DNA from: Laspinema sp. D2d
GTDB taxonomy: Bacteria > Cyanobacteriota > Cyanobacteriia > Cyanobacteriales > Laspinemataceae
Reading direction: 5' to 3'
Length of the DNA: 64,000 nucleotides
Assembly (NCBI RefSeq): GCF_025370755.1
Contig: NZ_JAMXFC010000010.1
Span: 62,001 to 126,000 of the forward strand
Shown: positions 8,901 to 16,021 of the stretch, one piece after another
Layout: each line of letters starts with the position of its first letter
Position numbering within the stretch: the stretch's first letter is position 1
The notes under the pieces: generated by a model
Databases searched by the model: none
Seen by the model: the letters and a program-made list of their open reading frames with translations, nothing else
Told to the model about the DNA's origin: nothing
Made by a program: the position numbers and the translations under genes

Positions 8901-9793
8901 TCACCCCCATTCAGCGGCATTCCGGCCTGTAATTGGGAACCCCCGATTAGGGTGATCTGATTCCCCTGGACTTGAATACTTCCATTGCTGCCTGTAACAT
9001 CCACCCTCGCCCCATTGGTAAGGGTAACATCCGCCCCACGGATAAGTTGAGAAAACTGGGGAATAGTATTTTCTAAAGTGATGTCTCCTGAACCCATTCC
9101 CGCTAATGTAATGTTACCGAACGGGGCAAGTAGCTGTCCCCCATTGATGACAACATTCCCGCCTAAAATAGCTAAATTGCGCCCTTGTGCCACTTCTAAG
9201 CGAGACCCTTCTAGGGTGATATTTCCACCTGTTAGACCATATTGCAATCCAATGGGAACGGCCAAGGTGAGTAGGGGGGATTCGGGGGGATTTGTAGCAC
9301 TAAAAAGATAGCGATCGCTAAACTGTATTGCCTCTGCTGTAGAGAGTACCACCGAGCCGCCAATATTCAAGGTAGCATTCGGACCCAAAACAATTCCATT
9401 AGGATTGAGTAAGAAAAAATTGCTATTTCCATTCGCCCGAATTAATCCATCAATCGTAGAAAGATTACTTCCGGTAATTCGACTAATAATATTAATAATA
9501 TTCGGAGCATTATTAAAATAAGCTTGCCCCCCGGTGGGAACAGAAAATTCAGTAAAACTATGAAATAGATTACCCCCGGCAGGGGTTCCCCCTTCAATCA
9601 CCAAACCCGACCCTTGATTGATAACTTGAGAGGGATTAGGTAAGGTGCGATCGGGGACAATTTGCCCCTGGACGGGATTGATCACACCGCCTCCAGAAAA
9701 GGCCAAGAATAGCGCGGTGACCCCGGTCCTGTACCACCGAGATTTTAGGATTACTCCGGCTCGTTTTGCCTTTAACATTGTTTTGATAAACAC
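5978..9793 (-). CDS. Filamentous haemagglutinin-type two-partner secretion exoprotein (TpsA)
   Basis: Large exported protein of 1271 residues. The signal peptide has its hydrophobic core at about 25-40 and probably ends at 'NPVQG'. The TPS domain (about 45-280) has the family hallmarks 'FHSFTEFSVP', 'GLIRANGNSNFFLLNPNGI' and 'GGSVVLSTAEAIQF'. A long right-handed beta-helix follows, made of degenerate 'GGNI.....L.L..G..I' repeats (about 200-1190). At about 540-635 a separate domain ('FDYFSFTVTAPGRGIFDIDGG', 'DPGTYVIGIGEF') looks like a PPC/DVUA0089-type beta sandwich inserted in the helix. The C-terminus (about 1195-1271) is typical of cyanobacterial members ('CVADQGNSFTIVGRGGLPEDP'). Export should need a TpsB (FhaC/ShlB) outer-membrane pore, which is not visible in this window. 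It is first in the minus-strand operon with the CHAT, DUF928 and CHASE2 genes. Confidence 0.92.
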   Translation of the reverse strand: MFIKTMLKAKRAGVILKSRWYRTGVTALFLAFSGGGVINPVQGQIVPDRTLPNPSQVINQGSGLVIEGGTPAGGNLFHSFTEFSVPTGGQAYFNNAPNIINIISRITGSNLSTIDGLIRANGNSNFFLLNPNGIVLGPNATLNIGGSVVLSTAEAIQFSDRYLFSATNPPESPLLTLAVPIGLQYGLTGGNITLEGSRLEVAQGRNLAILGGNVVINGGQLLAPFGNITLAGMGSGDITLENTIPQFSQLIRGADVTLTNGARVDVTGSNGSIQVQGNQITLIGGSQLQAGMPLNGGEIGSRAGDIRVHAGGDLRLSDRSFISNLVPLGALARGGNIQVTGNSVSLTNGGRITTATSGIGTAGEIQINTPVLEISGFSPDGLFSGILSQSEGMESGGSGPIKINEANHPLGAVRLSDRGFIATVTESDQAGGNIEVNVNTLFLKTGGQIITIATHTGTGGSITVTATESVTIEGNSRRFLDSPFDQKAPTVFNLHDLEFTQNFNPEIEASGLGGIPAVTVERTPEQIRSANTELGPATESFDYFSFTVTAPGRGIFDIDGGDGYQDIPGSLDTEMVLFDRATGAIIALNDDSSINDGAIGSTVEQDSYLSLDRLDPGTYVIGIGEFDTIPHPVELLEGDKIDRGDTYRLQISLEYPGINTALLQETVAVGNFNPNYGGSSGIVSLTRTGGNSGDIRMNTGSLWGGSPGQILSTTFGSGQAGDIRLVANSVDLNRANVANITRGSGSAGSIFAVAESFTLNNNGILNLSNFGSGHTGDIQIEAERVNLLNGSIINNSTYLRGNAGKVTINARDRLVITGNLDNIESRILNLVGGPSSVGNGAGIELNTGELIVGDGGGINSTSYGEGDAGPITIQAREGVTLTRLGPNERGSFIWSRIRGTGRGNAGNITLITPRILMDDGAAISSFTQGIGNAGSVNIQAGEIVVSEGSIDSSVESTAVGDGGEVNINASVLSLLNASQISAKTEGEGDGGQVRIQVQDRISLDNSIITTSSATEGIGGNVQLQAGSLLLENQSFITGETTSSQGGNLQLELSGGLLMRRGSQITATAGTAGAGGDGGNIKISAPVILAFPTENSDITANAFEGDGGNIQLTAEGILGLEFRAQPTSRSDITASSQLGVSGNVTLSTPEVTPGSGLVDLPQQLSDIANQVTVGCVADQGNSFTIVGRGGLPEDPKETIRGQTLWEDLRQFPHNLTTQTEIVAQGRSQTLIEATGWTLNPEGNIALVATIPATLGDRLPPCSSSPTEPIRQP

Positions 9794-10250
9794 TATCGGT
9801 TAGCTGGAATTTTACACCCTATTCTCAGAGATTTTTGGACCCTTATGGCACTCAAAAAAGTTGAAGTGAGACCCTCTGCCGAACTCAAAGACCTTCAACC
9901 TTTCCACTTCCTCAACTATGATACAGCAACAGCGCCCAAAACAGCTTTTTGACGCCGACCGATTGCCACCATCCGGACGCCACTCTCTGTTGCTAATAAC
10001 AAGCCCCGCCGCTTCGGTTTTACGGGTTCGGTTTCAGCTAAAGCCAACTCCGTGCGAGATAGAATCGTCGCTAACACTAACTTCATTTCATACTGCGCTT
10101 GCGGCGATCGCCTCAGTTTATAGTCGCCCAAAGTAGAACTGATGGACTTGAACAACCAAAAGGTTGCGAAACCTGTAAACCCGGGGGTAAATTTGTGAAA
10201 TAATTGTAAAAAGGCAAGGATTACCGTTTCATAGAGGTTAAAACATCGGC
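9794..10250. other. Divergent intergenic region with a P450 relic
   Basis: About 457 bp between the exoprotein gene (leftward) and the ThDP-enzyme gene (rightward). It must hold both promoters. Apart from the P450 C-terminal relic described separately I see no coding sequence. I could not place -35/-10 boxes confidently. Confidence 0.6.
9949..10092 (-). pseudogene. Cytochrome P450 (CYP110-like) C-terminal fragment
   Basis: On the minus strand an open frame (full frame 9916-10155, 79 codons) contains 'EMKLVLATILSR', 'LALAETEPVKPKRRG' and 'GVRMVAIG', in that order. This matches my memory of the last ~50 residues of cyanobacterial CYP110-type P450s: the helix following the haem Cys loop, then the 'P..RRG....GGVRM' C-terminal strand. 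The haem-binding FxxGxRxCxG loop that should come just upstream is absent; the frame instead runs into unrelated sequence. I read it as the decayed 3' end of a deleted P450 gene. It could be misread as a small gene. Confidence 0.6.
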
Positions 10251-12461
10251 ATGACTACAAAGATTCCATCTGCACCAGCAAAGACGCCTGCGTTTTGTGA
10301 GGGGATTCAATATTTTGGCGAACAGTGGCCGGATTTTGACCGTTACGGCAAAGAACCCGCGATCGCCTCGGGGAAAACGGCGATCGCCTCACCTCCGGAT
10401 CACGCCGCTGCTTACCAGACCCTCCTCGCTGCGGACGCCCTGCGCTACCTGATCCTCCAAGTCACCGCCTCTAAAGCCTCCGGACACCCAGGCGGATTTG
10501 CCAGCGTTGCCGAAGGAATCGCCGCCCTTGTGATGTTGGGTCACAAACACATTATCACCGAAGTGGGACACCATGCCCCAGGCTTTTACAGTAATATGTT
10601 CCTCGATCGCTCCTTAGAGGAAATGGGCATTCATACCGTCCAACAAATGCGCGATCGCTTCCGAGAGCACAAAGGACTCCTCGGACACCTCTCCGGACAA
10701 ATTCCCGGACTCCTCAACCCTGCTGGACCCCTAGGACAAGGGCAGCATTTCGCAATGGCAGGGGCACTCCTCCATCCCGATATCCTCTTCCCCGTCACCA
10801 TCGGCGATGGCGGCATCGGCGAACCCTACGTCATGAGTAGCATGGCGCATTTCCATACCGCCTATCCCGAAGTGACTAATTTCCTCCCCATCCTGGTTTG
10901 GAACGGCTATTCCCAGGAACATCACAGCATGGTGTCCACCAAACCTAACCAAGAGATGATTGAATACTGGGAAGGCAATGGTTTCCAGGAAATCATCCTC
11001 GTCAACGCCAAAGACTATGACGACGCCAACCAACCCGGGGAATATGTCGATAGCACCGCCTTTTCCTTCGAGAAACGGCTAGAATTTGCCCAAGCCGTGA
11101 TTGAAGCGACAGACAAAGCCGCTAAATCCGCCTTGGGAGGCAAACTCACCGTCCTGATTATCAAACAACTCAAAGGGGCTGGCGTCCATGCCCTGGGGGC
11201 CAAATCCCATAACCTGTATGGACATCACACCCTGGATAACGAAGAAATCATCAGCGCCCTGGAAACCCGTGCCCTGAGTCCCGAAGCGTGGGAACTGGTT
11301 CGGACCAACTTTGAACGGGCTGCTGGGGGACCTGCCGCCAGTATGGTCAAAACTGAATTTGAGTTAGCCTTACCCGAGTTGGGTCAACTTCCCCTCGTGG
11401 AATATGCGATCGCAGACAACCAAATCGCCACCACCGCAATGGGGGAACTCGTCGCCTACGTCGGTAAAAAAGACCCCAAATTTGTGATCACCAACGCCGA
11501 TGGTAACGCCGCCTCGGGTATCAACAATATCAACGTTGCCCTCAAAATTATTCACCCCACCGCTGACGACACCTATTTTCAAGGCCCCAAGGGACAAGTT
11601 TATGAACCCTTAAGTGAAGATGCCTGCGCCGGATTAGCCGCAGCTTTAGCCTTATTTGGGGCACGCACCCTCTGGTGTTCCTACGAATCCTTTGCCATTA
11701 ACGGAGTCCCCGTCTGGCAAACCGTCACCCAAGCAATGGCCGAATTACGCCGTCCCACTCCCAGCACCATCACATTATATACCGCAGGAGCCTTAGAACA
11801 AGGACGCAACGGATGGACTCACCAACGTCCAGAAATTGAAAACTACTTTGCCGCCATGATGCGCAACGGCAATGTTTTCCCCTTGTTCCCCCCGGATTCC
11901 AACAGCATCCAAGTCTGTTACGATTGGGCACTCAAGACCCAAAATAAAGGGATTGTGATTACGGCGAGTAAAACCCCCTTACCCATTCGCACAACTTTTG
12001 AGCAAACCCAACAAGCCCTACAAGATGGGGCAGTCGTTCTCCAAGAGATTCCCGGCAATAAAACTGTTGTGTTTGCAGTGATTGGGGATATGACCTTGAT
12101 TCCCGTGTATAACGCCGCAGAGCAATTACAAGCCCAAGGGATTGGCTCAAAAATTGTATCAGTTGTGAGCCCGCGCCGGTTGTATCGTCCCCATGATGTG
12201 GCATGGGAAACCTGTTCCCAAGCTGATGGGGCATTCTTAGATGATGCTCGGTTTGAGAAGTTCTTTGGTGGGGATGCCTTAATCGGGGTAACCGGGGGTG
12301 CATCGGGAATGCTAGAACCCATTATGTTACGCAGTACCGCCAAGCGAGATGTGTTTGCCTGGAAGCGAGGGGAAACAACAGCCAGTGCAACGCAAATCAT
12401 GGAGTTCAACGGGTTAACTCCGGAGGCATTAGCTAAGCGGGGGGCTGAGTTGGTGGGTTAA
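10251..12461 (+). CDS. Transketolase/phosphoketolase-like ThDP-dependent enzyme
   Basis: Protein of 736 residues with the three-part layout of transketolase and phosphoketolase. The N-terminal ThDP region (about 65-330) has 'SKASGHPGGFASVAEG', a 'GHLSGQIPGL' loop and the diphosphate-binding 'IGDGGIGEPYVMSS...WNGYSQEHHSM'. The pyrimidine-binding region (about 385-560) has 'AMGELVAYVGKKDPKFVITNADG', 'EDACAGLAAALALFGARTLWCSYESFAING' and 'ELRRPTPS'. The C-terminal domain includes 'KTVVFAVIGDMTLIPVYNAAEQL'. It resembles the second, divergent phosphoketolase-like protein of cyanobacteria (the Synechocystis sll0529 type) more than canonical Xfp, from memory. Phosphoketolases split xylulose 5-phosphate or fructose 6-phosphate to acetyl phosphate; whether this branch does so is uncertain. 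A strong terminator hairpin follows directly. Confidence 0.8.
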   Translation: MTTKIPSAPAKTPAFCEGIQYFGEQWPDFDRYGKEPAIASGKTAIASPPDHAAAYQTLLAADALRYLILQVTASKASGHPGGFASVAEGIAALVMLGHKHIITEVGHHAPGFYSNMFLDRSLEEMGIHTVQQMRDRFREHKGLLGHLSGQIPGLLNPAGPLGQGQHFAMAGALLHPDILFPVTIGDGGIGEPYVMSSMAHFHTAYPEVTNFLPILVWNGYSQEHHSMVSTKPNQEMIEYWEGNGFQEIILVNAKDYDDANQPGEYVDSTAFSFEKRLEFAQAVIEATDKAAKSALGGKLTVLIIKQLKGAGVHALGAKSHNLYGHHTLDNEEIISALETRALSPEAWELVRTNFERAAGGPAASMVKTEFELALPELGQLPLVEYAIADNQIATTAMGELVAYVGKKDPKFVITNADGNAASGINNINVALKIIHPTADDTYFQGPKGQVYEPLSEDACAGLAAALALFGARTLWCSYESFAINGVPVWQTVTQAMAELRRPTPSTITLYTAGALEQGRNGWTHQRPEIENYFAAMMRNGNVFPLFPPDSNSIQVCYDWALKTQNKGIVITASKTPLPIRTTFEQTQQALQDGAVVLQEIPGNKTVVFAVIGDMTLIPVYNAAEQLQAQGIGSKIVSVVSPRRLYRPHDVAWETCSQADGAFLDDARFEKFFGGDALIGVTGGASGMLEPIMLRSTAKRDVFAWKRGETTASATQIMEFNGLTPEALAKRGAELVG

Positions 12462-12472
12462 GGGTGATTTGG

Positions 12473-12501
12473 CCCCCAGCCTGAAGGCTGGGGGTTATTT
12501 T
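12473..12501 (+). terminator. Intrinsic terminator after the ThDP enzyme
   Basis: A perfect 9-bp stem (CCCCCAGCC / GGCTGGGGG) with a TGAA loop, followed by TTATTTTT, starts 12 bases after the stop codon. Confidence 0.85.
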
Positions 12502-12559
12502 TAGCTATTCAGTGCCAATAACGAGAACCAATGGATAAAATAGACTGAAACCAGAGGTA

Positions 12560-13162
12560 ATGGCGATGACAACACAACTCGCAGAAAAAATTATCCCCTT
12601 GCCCGAACAGCGGTTGATTCTGCCTGGGTATCAGAGTTGGCAAGAATTCAAGGCGATTCAAGCCTTGATGGAGTCGGTGGCGGGGGTGCGAATTTCTTAT
12701 TTAGATGGGTGTGTGGAACTGATGACAACGGGGGAGCAACATGAGACTATCAAAACAATTATCGGCTTTTTACTAGAGCTTTATTTTTGCGAAATAGGGA
12801 TTGAATATATCCCCGTGGGAAATGCCACGCGGGAGTCGGAAACTAAAGGGGTGTCCTTTGAACCGGATGAATCCTATTATATTGGCGATCGCAAATCTCA
12901 TCCTGATTTAGCCATTGAAGTAGTCATCACCAGTGGCAATCCTAAAAAACTGGAAAAATATAAGCGATTTGAAATTACGGAAGTCTGGTTTTGGGAAAAT
13001 AATCAGCTTGCTCTCTACCGCTTTCGCGGGGAAGACTATGAGCAAATTTCTACCAGCGAATTGTTCCCAGATTTAGATATCGAATTGCTGGTCCGTTGTG
13101 TGCAAATGCCTTCCCGGATTCAGGCTAGAACTGAATTTATGCAAGGGATTCACCGACAATAA
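12560..13162 (+). CDS. Uma2 family (DUF820) endonuclease-like protein
   Basis: Protein of 200 residues of the Uma2 family, which is hugely expanded in cyanobacteria. The PD-(D/E)XK-type core is visible: 'RISYLDGCVELM' (about 44-55), 'SHPDLAIEVV' (Asp116, Glu120) and 'KKLEKYKRFEITEVWFWE' (about 129-146), then 'LFPDLDIELL'. Members are predicted nucleases, often linked to mobile DNA, but the cellular role is unknown. The ATG follows an 'agaggtaATGGCGATG' context; a second ATG two codons later is possible. It lies upstream of the kinase-FGE gene in the same direction with a 51-bp gap. Confidence 0.85.
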   Translation: MAMTTQLAEKIIPLPEQRLILPGYQSWQEFKAIQALMESVAGVRISYLDGCVELMTTGEQHETIKTIIGFLLELYFCEIGIEYIPVGNATRESETKGVSFEPDESYYIGDRKSHPDLAIEVVITSGNPKKLEKYKRFEITEVWFWENNQLALYRFRGEDYEQISTSELFPDLDIELLVRCVQMPSRIQARTEFMQGIHRQ

Positions 13163-13213
13163 TGATTAAGCGGTTGATTCTGATAAACTGGGGGCAGTCT
13201 TTCGTTGTGTTCT

Positions 13214-14977
13214 ATGGTTTGGCAACCGGGTACGAAAATATTTGGCGATCGCTACACCATCGAAAAGCCGCTCAAAGTCGGCGGTTTTGGCATCACCTAC
13301 TTGGTCAAAGACCGTCAGGGTCAACAGTTTGTACTCAAAACCCTCAAAGATGAGCTGATGACCGAGACACAGTACATCCCCTACCGGGACAAGTTTATGC
13401 GGGACTTTGACCGGGAAACCGCTAGAATCGCCATCTGTCGTCATCGGCATATTGTCCAAGTGGAGAATCTATTCACCCATGAAGGGCTGCCCTGTATGGT
13501 GATGGAATATATTCAGGGGCAGGATTTATCTGATCGGGTGCGCGGGGGGGCGTTGCCGGAGGCGGTGGCATTGCGCTATATCCGGCAGGTGGGGGAAGCC
13601 TTGAGCGTGATGCATGATAAGGGTTGGCTCCATCGGGATATTAAGCCCCAAAACATTATGGTCCGGTTGCCCGAGGATGAAGCAGTGCTGATTGATTTTG
13701 GCATTGCCCGGGAGTTTATCCCCAACTTGACCCAAATCCACACCACTTTCCTTACGCACCATTTTGCGCCGATTGAGCAGTATGAGGAGGAGGAACACCG
13801 GGGAGAATTTACCGATGTGTATGCCTTGGCAGCAACGCTCTACTATTTGCTGACGGCAACGTTACCGCCCATTGCCACCAAGCGGCTGCGCCAGGATCGC
13901 CTCGCTATTCCTAGCCATTGGTCGCCAGAACTACAAAATGCCATTAAGCAGGGGATGGCAGTGGAACCAGAAGACCGCCCTCAAACCGTGGCGGCCTGGT
14001 TGGGACTTTTGCCTAACGGTGGTGGGGGTTTACCGTCCTTTAGTTTTGAGACAGTGCGGGTCAACCGTCAGGGGAAAATTATTGAGAAAATACCGGGTCA
14101 GGCGCGGTTTTATCCCCAGGATTTGGGTCAGGGGGTGCAGTTGGACATGGTGCAAATCCCCGGAGGAACATTTTTGATGGGGACAGAGGAAGCAGAAATC
14201 GAGCGGTTGTGTAAAAAGTATGATGACGAATGGTTTAAGGAATGGTTGAGGCGAGAAAGTCCTCAGCATTCTGTGCAGGTTTCGTCCTTTTTCATGGGAA
14301 AAACCCCCGTCACCCAAGACCAATGGCGCACTGTGGTGACGCAAGTGGGGACAATTGTCCGAGATCTTGACCCCGATCCCTCTAACTTCAAAGGCGGGAA
14401 TCGTCCGGTTGACTGGGTATCTTGGTCTGATGCGGTGGAGTGGTGCGCTCGACTGAGCAAGCTGACGGGCAAAGAATATCGCCTCCCCAGCGAAGCGGAA
14501 TGGGAATATGCTTGCCGCGCCGGAACGACAACTCCCTTTGCCTTTGGGGAAGCTATCACCACCGACCTGGCAAATTATAATGGCAACTACACCGTTGCTG
14601 AGGAAGCGAAGGGGCAATATCGAGAAGAAACCACCCCAGTGGCGAGCTTTCCCCCTAATAGCTTTGGGTTGTATGATTTACATGGTAATGTTTGGGAATG
14701 GTGTTTCGACCCCTTTCATGAGAATTATCAGGGTGCGCCTAGGGATGGTAGCGTATGGGATGAGACTATAAAAGAGAATGAGAATCGTTATCAAAATCCC
14801 TCGGCAAATTTGAAGGTTTTGTTAGCGGAAAGTGATAAAACATACGTACTGCGGGGCGGTTCTTGGTTAATCAACTCGCTTTTCTGCCGTTCCGCCTTCC
14901 GCGACGACAACGCGCGCGGCTACTTCTACGACAACCTGGGGTTTCGGGTCTGTCTGGTTGGCGCAGGACTCTTATAG
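13214..14977 (+). CDS. Ser/Thr protein kinase fused to a formylglycine-generating-enzyme-like (C-lectin fold) domain; candidate DGR target
   Basis: Protein of 587 residues. The kinase domain is N-terminal (about 12-280), with Gly loop 'LKVGGFGITYLV', the Lys of 'FVLKTLK', catalytic loop 'HRDIKPQN', 'DFGIA' and 'APIEQY'. The FGE-sulfatase/SUMF1-like domain (about 307-587) has 'MVQIPGGTFLMGT', 'PVTQDQW', 'PVDWVSWSDAVEWC', 'YRLPSEAEWEYACRAGT', 'GLYDLHGNVWEWC' and the terminal 'LRGGSW...CRSA.R....GFRV'. I chose ATG 13214 (MVWQPG), the usual start of these fusions; a TTG three codons upstream also opens the frame. The last ~34 codons have the AAC-derived pattern of a diversity-generating-retroelement variable region (see findings). 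True FGE activity is unlikely because such fusions use the fold for ligand binding. The downstream Pyr-rich 'CCCTTTACCCTTT' tract ends the gene. Confidence 0.9.
   Translation: MVWQPGTKIFGDRYTIEKPLKVGGFGITYLVKDRQGQQFVLKTLKDELMTETQYIPYRDKFMRDFDRETARIAICRHRHIVQVENLFTHEGLPCMVMEYIQGQDLSDRVRGGALPEAVALRYIRQVGEALSVMHDKGWLHRDIKPQNIMVRLPEDEAVLIDFGIAREFIPNLTQIHTTFLTHHFAPIEQYEEEEHRGEFTDVYALAATLYYLLTATLPPIATKRLRQDRLAIPSHWSPELQNAIKQGMAVEPEDRPQTVAAWLGLLPNGGGGLPSFSFETVRVNRQGKIIEKIPGQARFYPQDLGQGVQLDMVQIPGGTFLMGTEEAEIERLCKKYDDEWFKEWLRRESPQHSVQVSSFFMGKTPVTQDQWRTVVTQVGTIVRDLDPDPSNFKGGNRPVDWVSWSDAVEWCARLSKLTGKEYRLPSEAEWEYACRAGTTTPFAFGEAITTDLANYNGNYTVAEEAKGQYREETTPVASFPPNSFGLYDLHGNVWEWCFDPFHENYQGAPRDGSVWDETIKENENRYQNPSANLKVLLAESDKTYVLRGGSWLINSLFCRSAFRDDNARGYFYDNLGFRVCLVGAGLL
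14849..14950 (+). other. Candidate DGR variable region (VR)
   Basis: These 3'-terminal codons of the kinase-FGE gene encode L-R-G-G-S-W-(variable)-C-R-S-A-(variable)-G-F-R-V. The invariant residues are those of known FGE-type DGR targets. Between them lie codons such as TTC, GAC, GAC, AAC, GGC, TAC, TTC, TAC, GAC and AAC, which are what adenine-specific mutagenesis of AAC codons would yield. No template repeat or reverse transcriptase is seen within the window, so the retroelement would act in trans or be lost. Confidence 0.6.
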
Positions 14978-15199
14978 CCCTTTACCCTTTAGCACTTTTG
15001 CACTCTGCTCTTTTTTCCCCTTTACCCTCTTTTCGATTTCTTTGCGGGTTAAGAAACCGGGTTTCTGGGAGAGACTAGAGGGAGCAGGGAGAGATGCAAG
15101 AAACCCAGTTTTTAGAGAAATTTTCAACCCGGACCCCTCCAGCATAGGAACCCAATTGTTTTAGCTAAAGGCCGCCCGATAAAGTCGTGAGGATAAACT

Positions 15200-15469
15200 A
15201 TGGTTTCTCATCAATTATTAGAACTTGAACAATCTATTCACAACTTGTCATTAGAGGATAAGTTATGGTTGCTTGATAAAATTTTTGAGCAAGTGCGAGG
15301 GACTGCTGAAAATGAGGAAGAAAGCAATCATCAACAAAACCTCGAATATGATGAGAGGGCAAAGCCGATTTGGGAAATTGCCGTAGAAATTGGGGCTAAA
15401 ATCTCGGATTCTGAATGGGAAAAAGTACCGAGTGATTTGTCGAAAAACTTTGATTTATATCAAGGTTAG
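15200..15469 (+). CDS. Small putative antitoxin
   Basis: Acidic helical protein of 89 residues ('LLELEQSIHNLSLEDKLWLLDKIFEQ', about residues 6-31). I recognise no named antitoxin domain, but a short acidic protein ending four bases before a PIN-domain gene is the classic VapBC-like arrangement. The N-terminal 'LEQSI..LSLEDKLWLLDKI' resembles the start of small cyanobacterial antitoxin-type proteins. It would neutralise the downstream PIN protein and probably autoregulate the pair. An AGGA sequence lies just upstream of the ATG. Confidence 0.65.
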   Translation: MVSHQLLELEQSIHNLSLEDKLWLLDKIFEQVRGTAENEEESNHQQNLEYDERAKPIWEIAVEIGAKISDSEWEKVPSDLSKNFDLYQG

Positions 15470-15473
15470 GGGA

Positions 15474-15887
15474 ATGAGACGAGTTTTTGCAGATACAGGT
15501 TATTGGGTGGCTTTACTCAATCCCAGAGATCAATTGCATCAAAAAGCCCGAGATTTGTCCCAAACAATGGGTTTGCTCTATATTTTTACCAGTGAAATGG
15601 TCTTGGCTGAGGTGTTGAATGATTTTTCTAAACGGGGTAAATTTTTTCGCGAGGTGGCGATCTCGTTAATTGAAAGTCTCTATAACCATCCGAATGTAAC
15701 AGTGATTCAGCAAAGTAGCCAGCAGTTTAAAGAAGGATTATTGTTGTACAAGCAAAGACCAGACAAAGAATGGAGTCTGACGGATTGCGTTTCTTTTAAG
15801 ATTATGGAAGAATATGCGATTACAGAAGCTCTCGCTTACGACAAACATTTTGAGCAAGCTGGTTTTATTCCTTTATTACGCGATTAA
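15474..15887 (+). CDS. PIN domain ribonuclease toxin (VapC-like)
   Basis: Protein of 137 residues with a PIN fold. The acidic metal ligands are in the expected places: Asp7 in 'VFADTGYWVALL', the Glu of 'SEMVLAEVLNDF' and Asp in 'WSLTDCVSFKIM', followed by 'ALAYDKHFEQAGF'. PIN toxins cleave RNA. The frame is open further upstream (to 15390), but ATG 15474 with AGGGGA directly before it gives a PIN-standard N-terminus and a 4-base gap to the antitoxin gene, so I take it as the start. Likely co-transcribed with the antitoxin. Confidence 0.85.
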   Translation: MRRVFADTGYWVALLNPRDQLHQKARDLSQTMGLLYIFTSEMVLAEVLNDFSKRGKFFREVAISLIESLYNHPNVTVIQQSSQQFKEGLLLYKQRPDKEWSLTDCVSFKIMEEYAITEALAYDKHFEQAGFIPLLRD

Positions 15888-16021
15888 TTGTGAGCGGTTT
15901 GACTGGGGACAACCTGGGCATGGGCGATGGGTGAGAGGTACCGATTTTGTCTGTAGGCCAGATTTAGGCGTTATCTAACCCCCTGCTATCCCTACCTTTG
16001 TTCTGAGGAGATCTACAAAGA

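Noticed and set aside
9845-9952. 35-codon plus-strand frame near the P450 relic
   Set aside because: No ribosome site; the relic lies on the opposite strand and nothing else supports it.
14978-15199. Search for a DGR reverse transcriptase, accessory gene or template next to the variable region
   Set aside because: Only a pyrimidine-rich tract and a GAAACCGGGTTTC-type palindrome are present; no RT motif or A-rich template is seen anywhere in the window.
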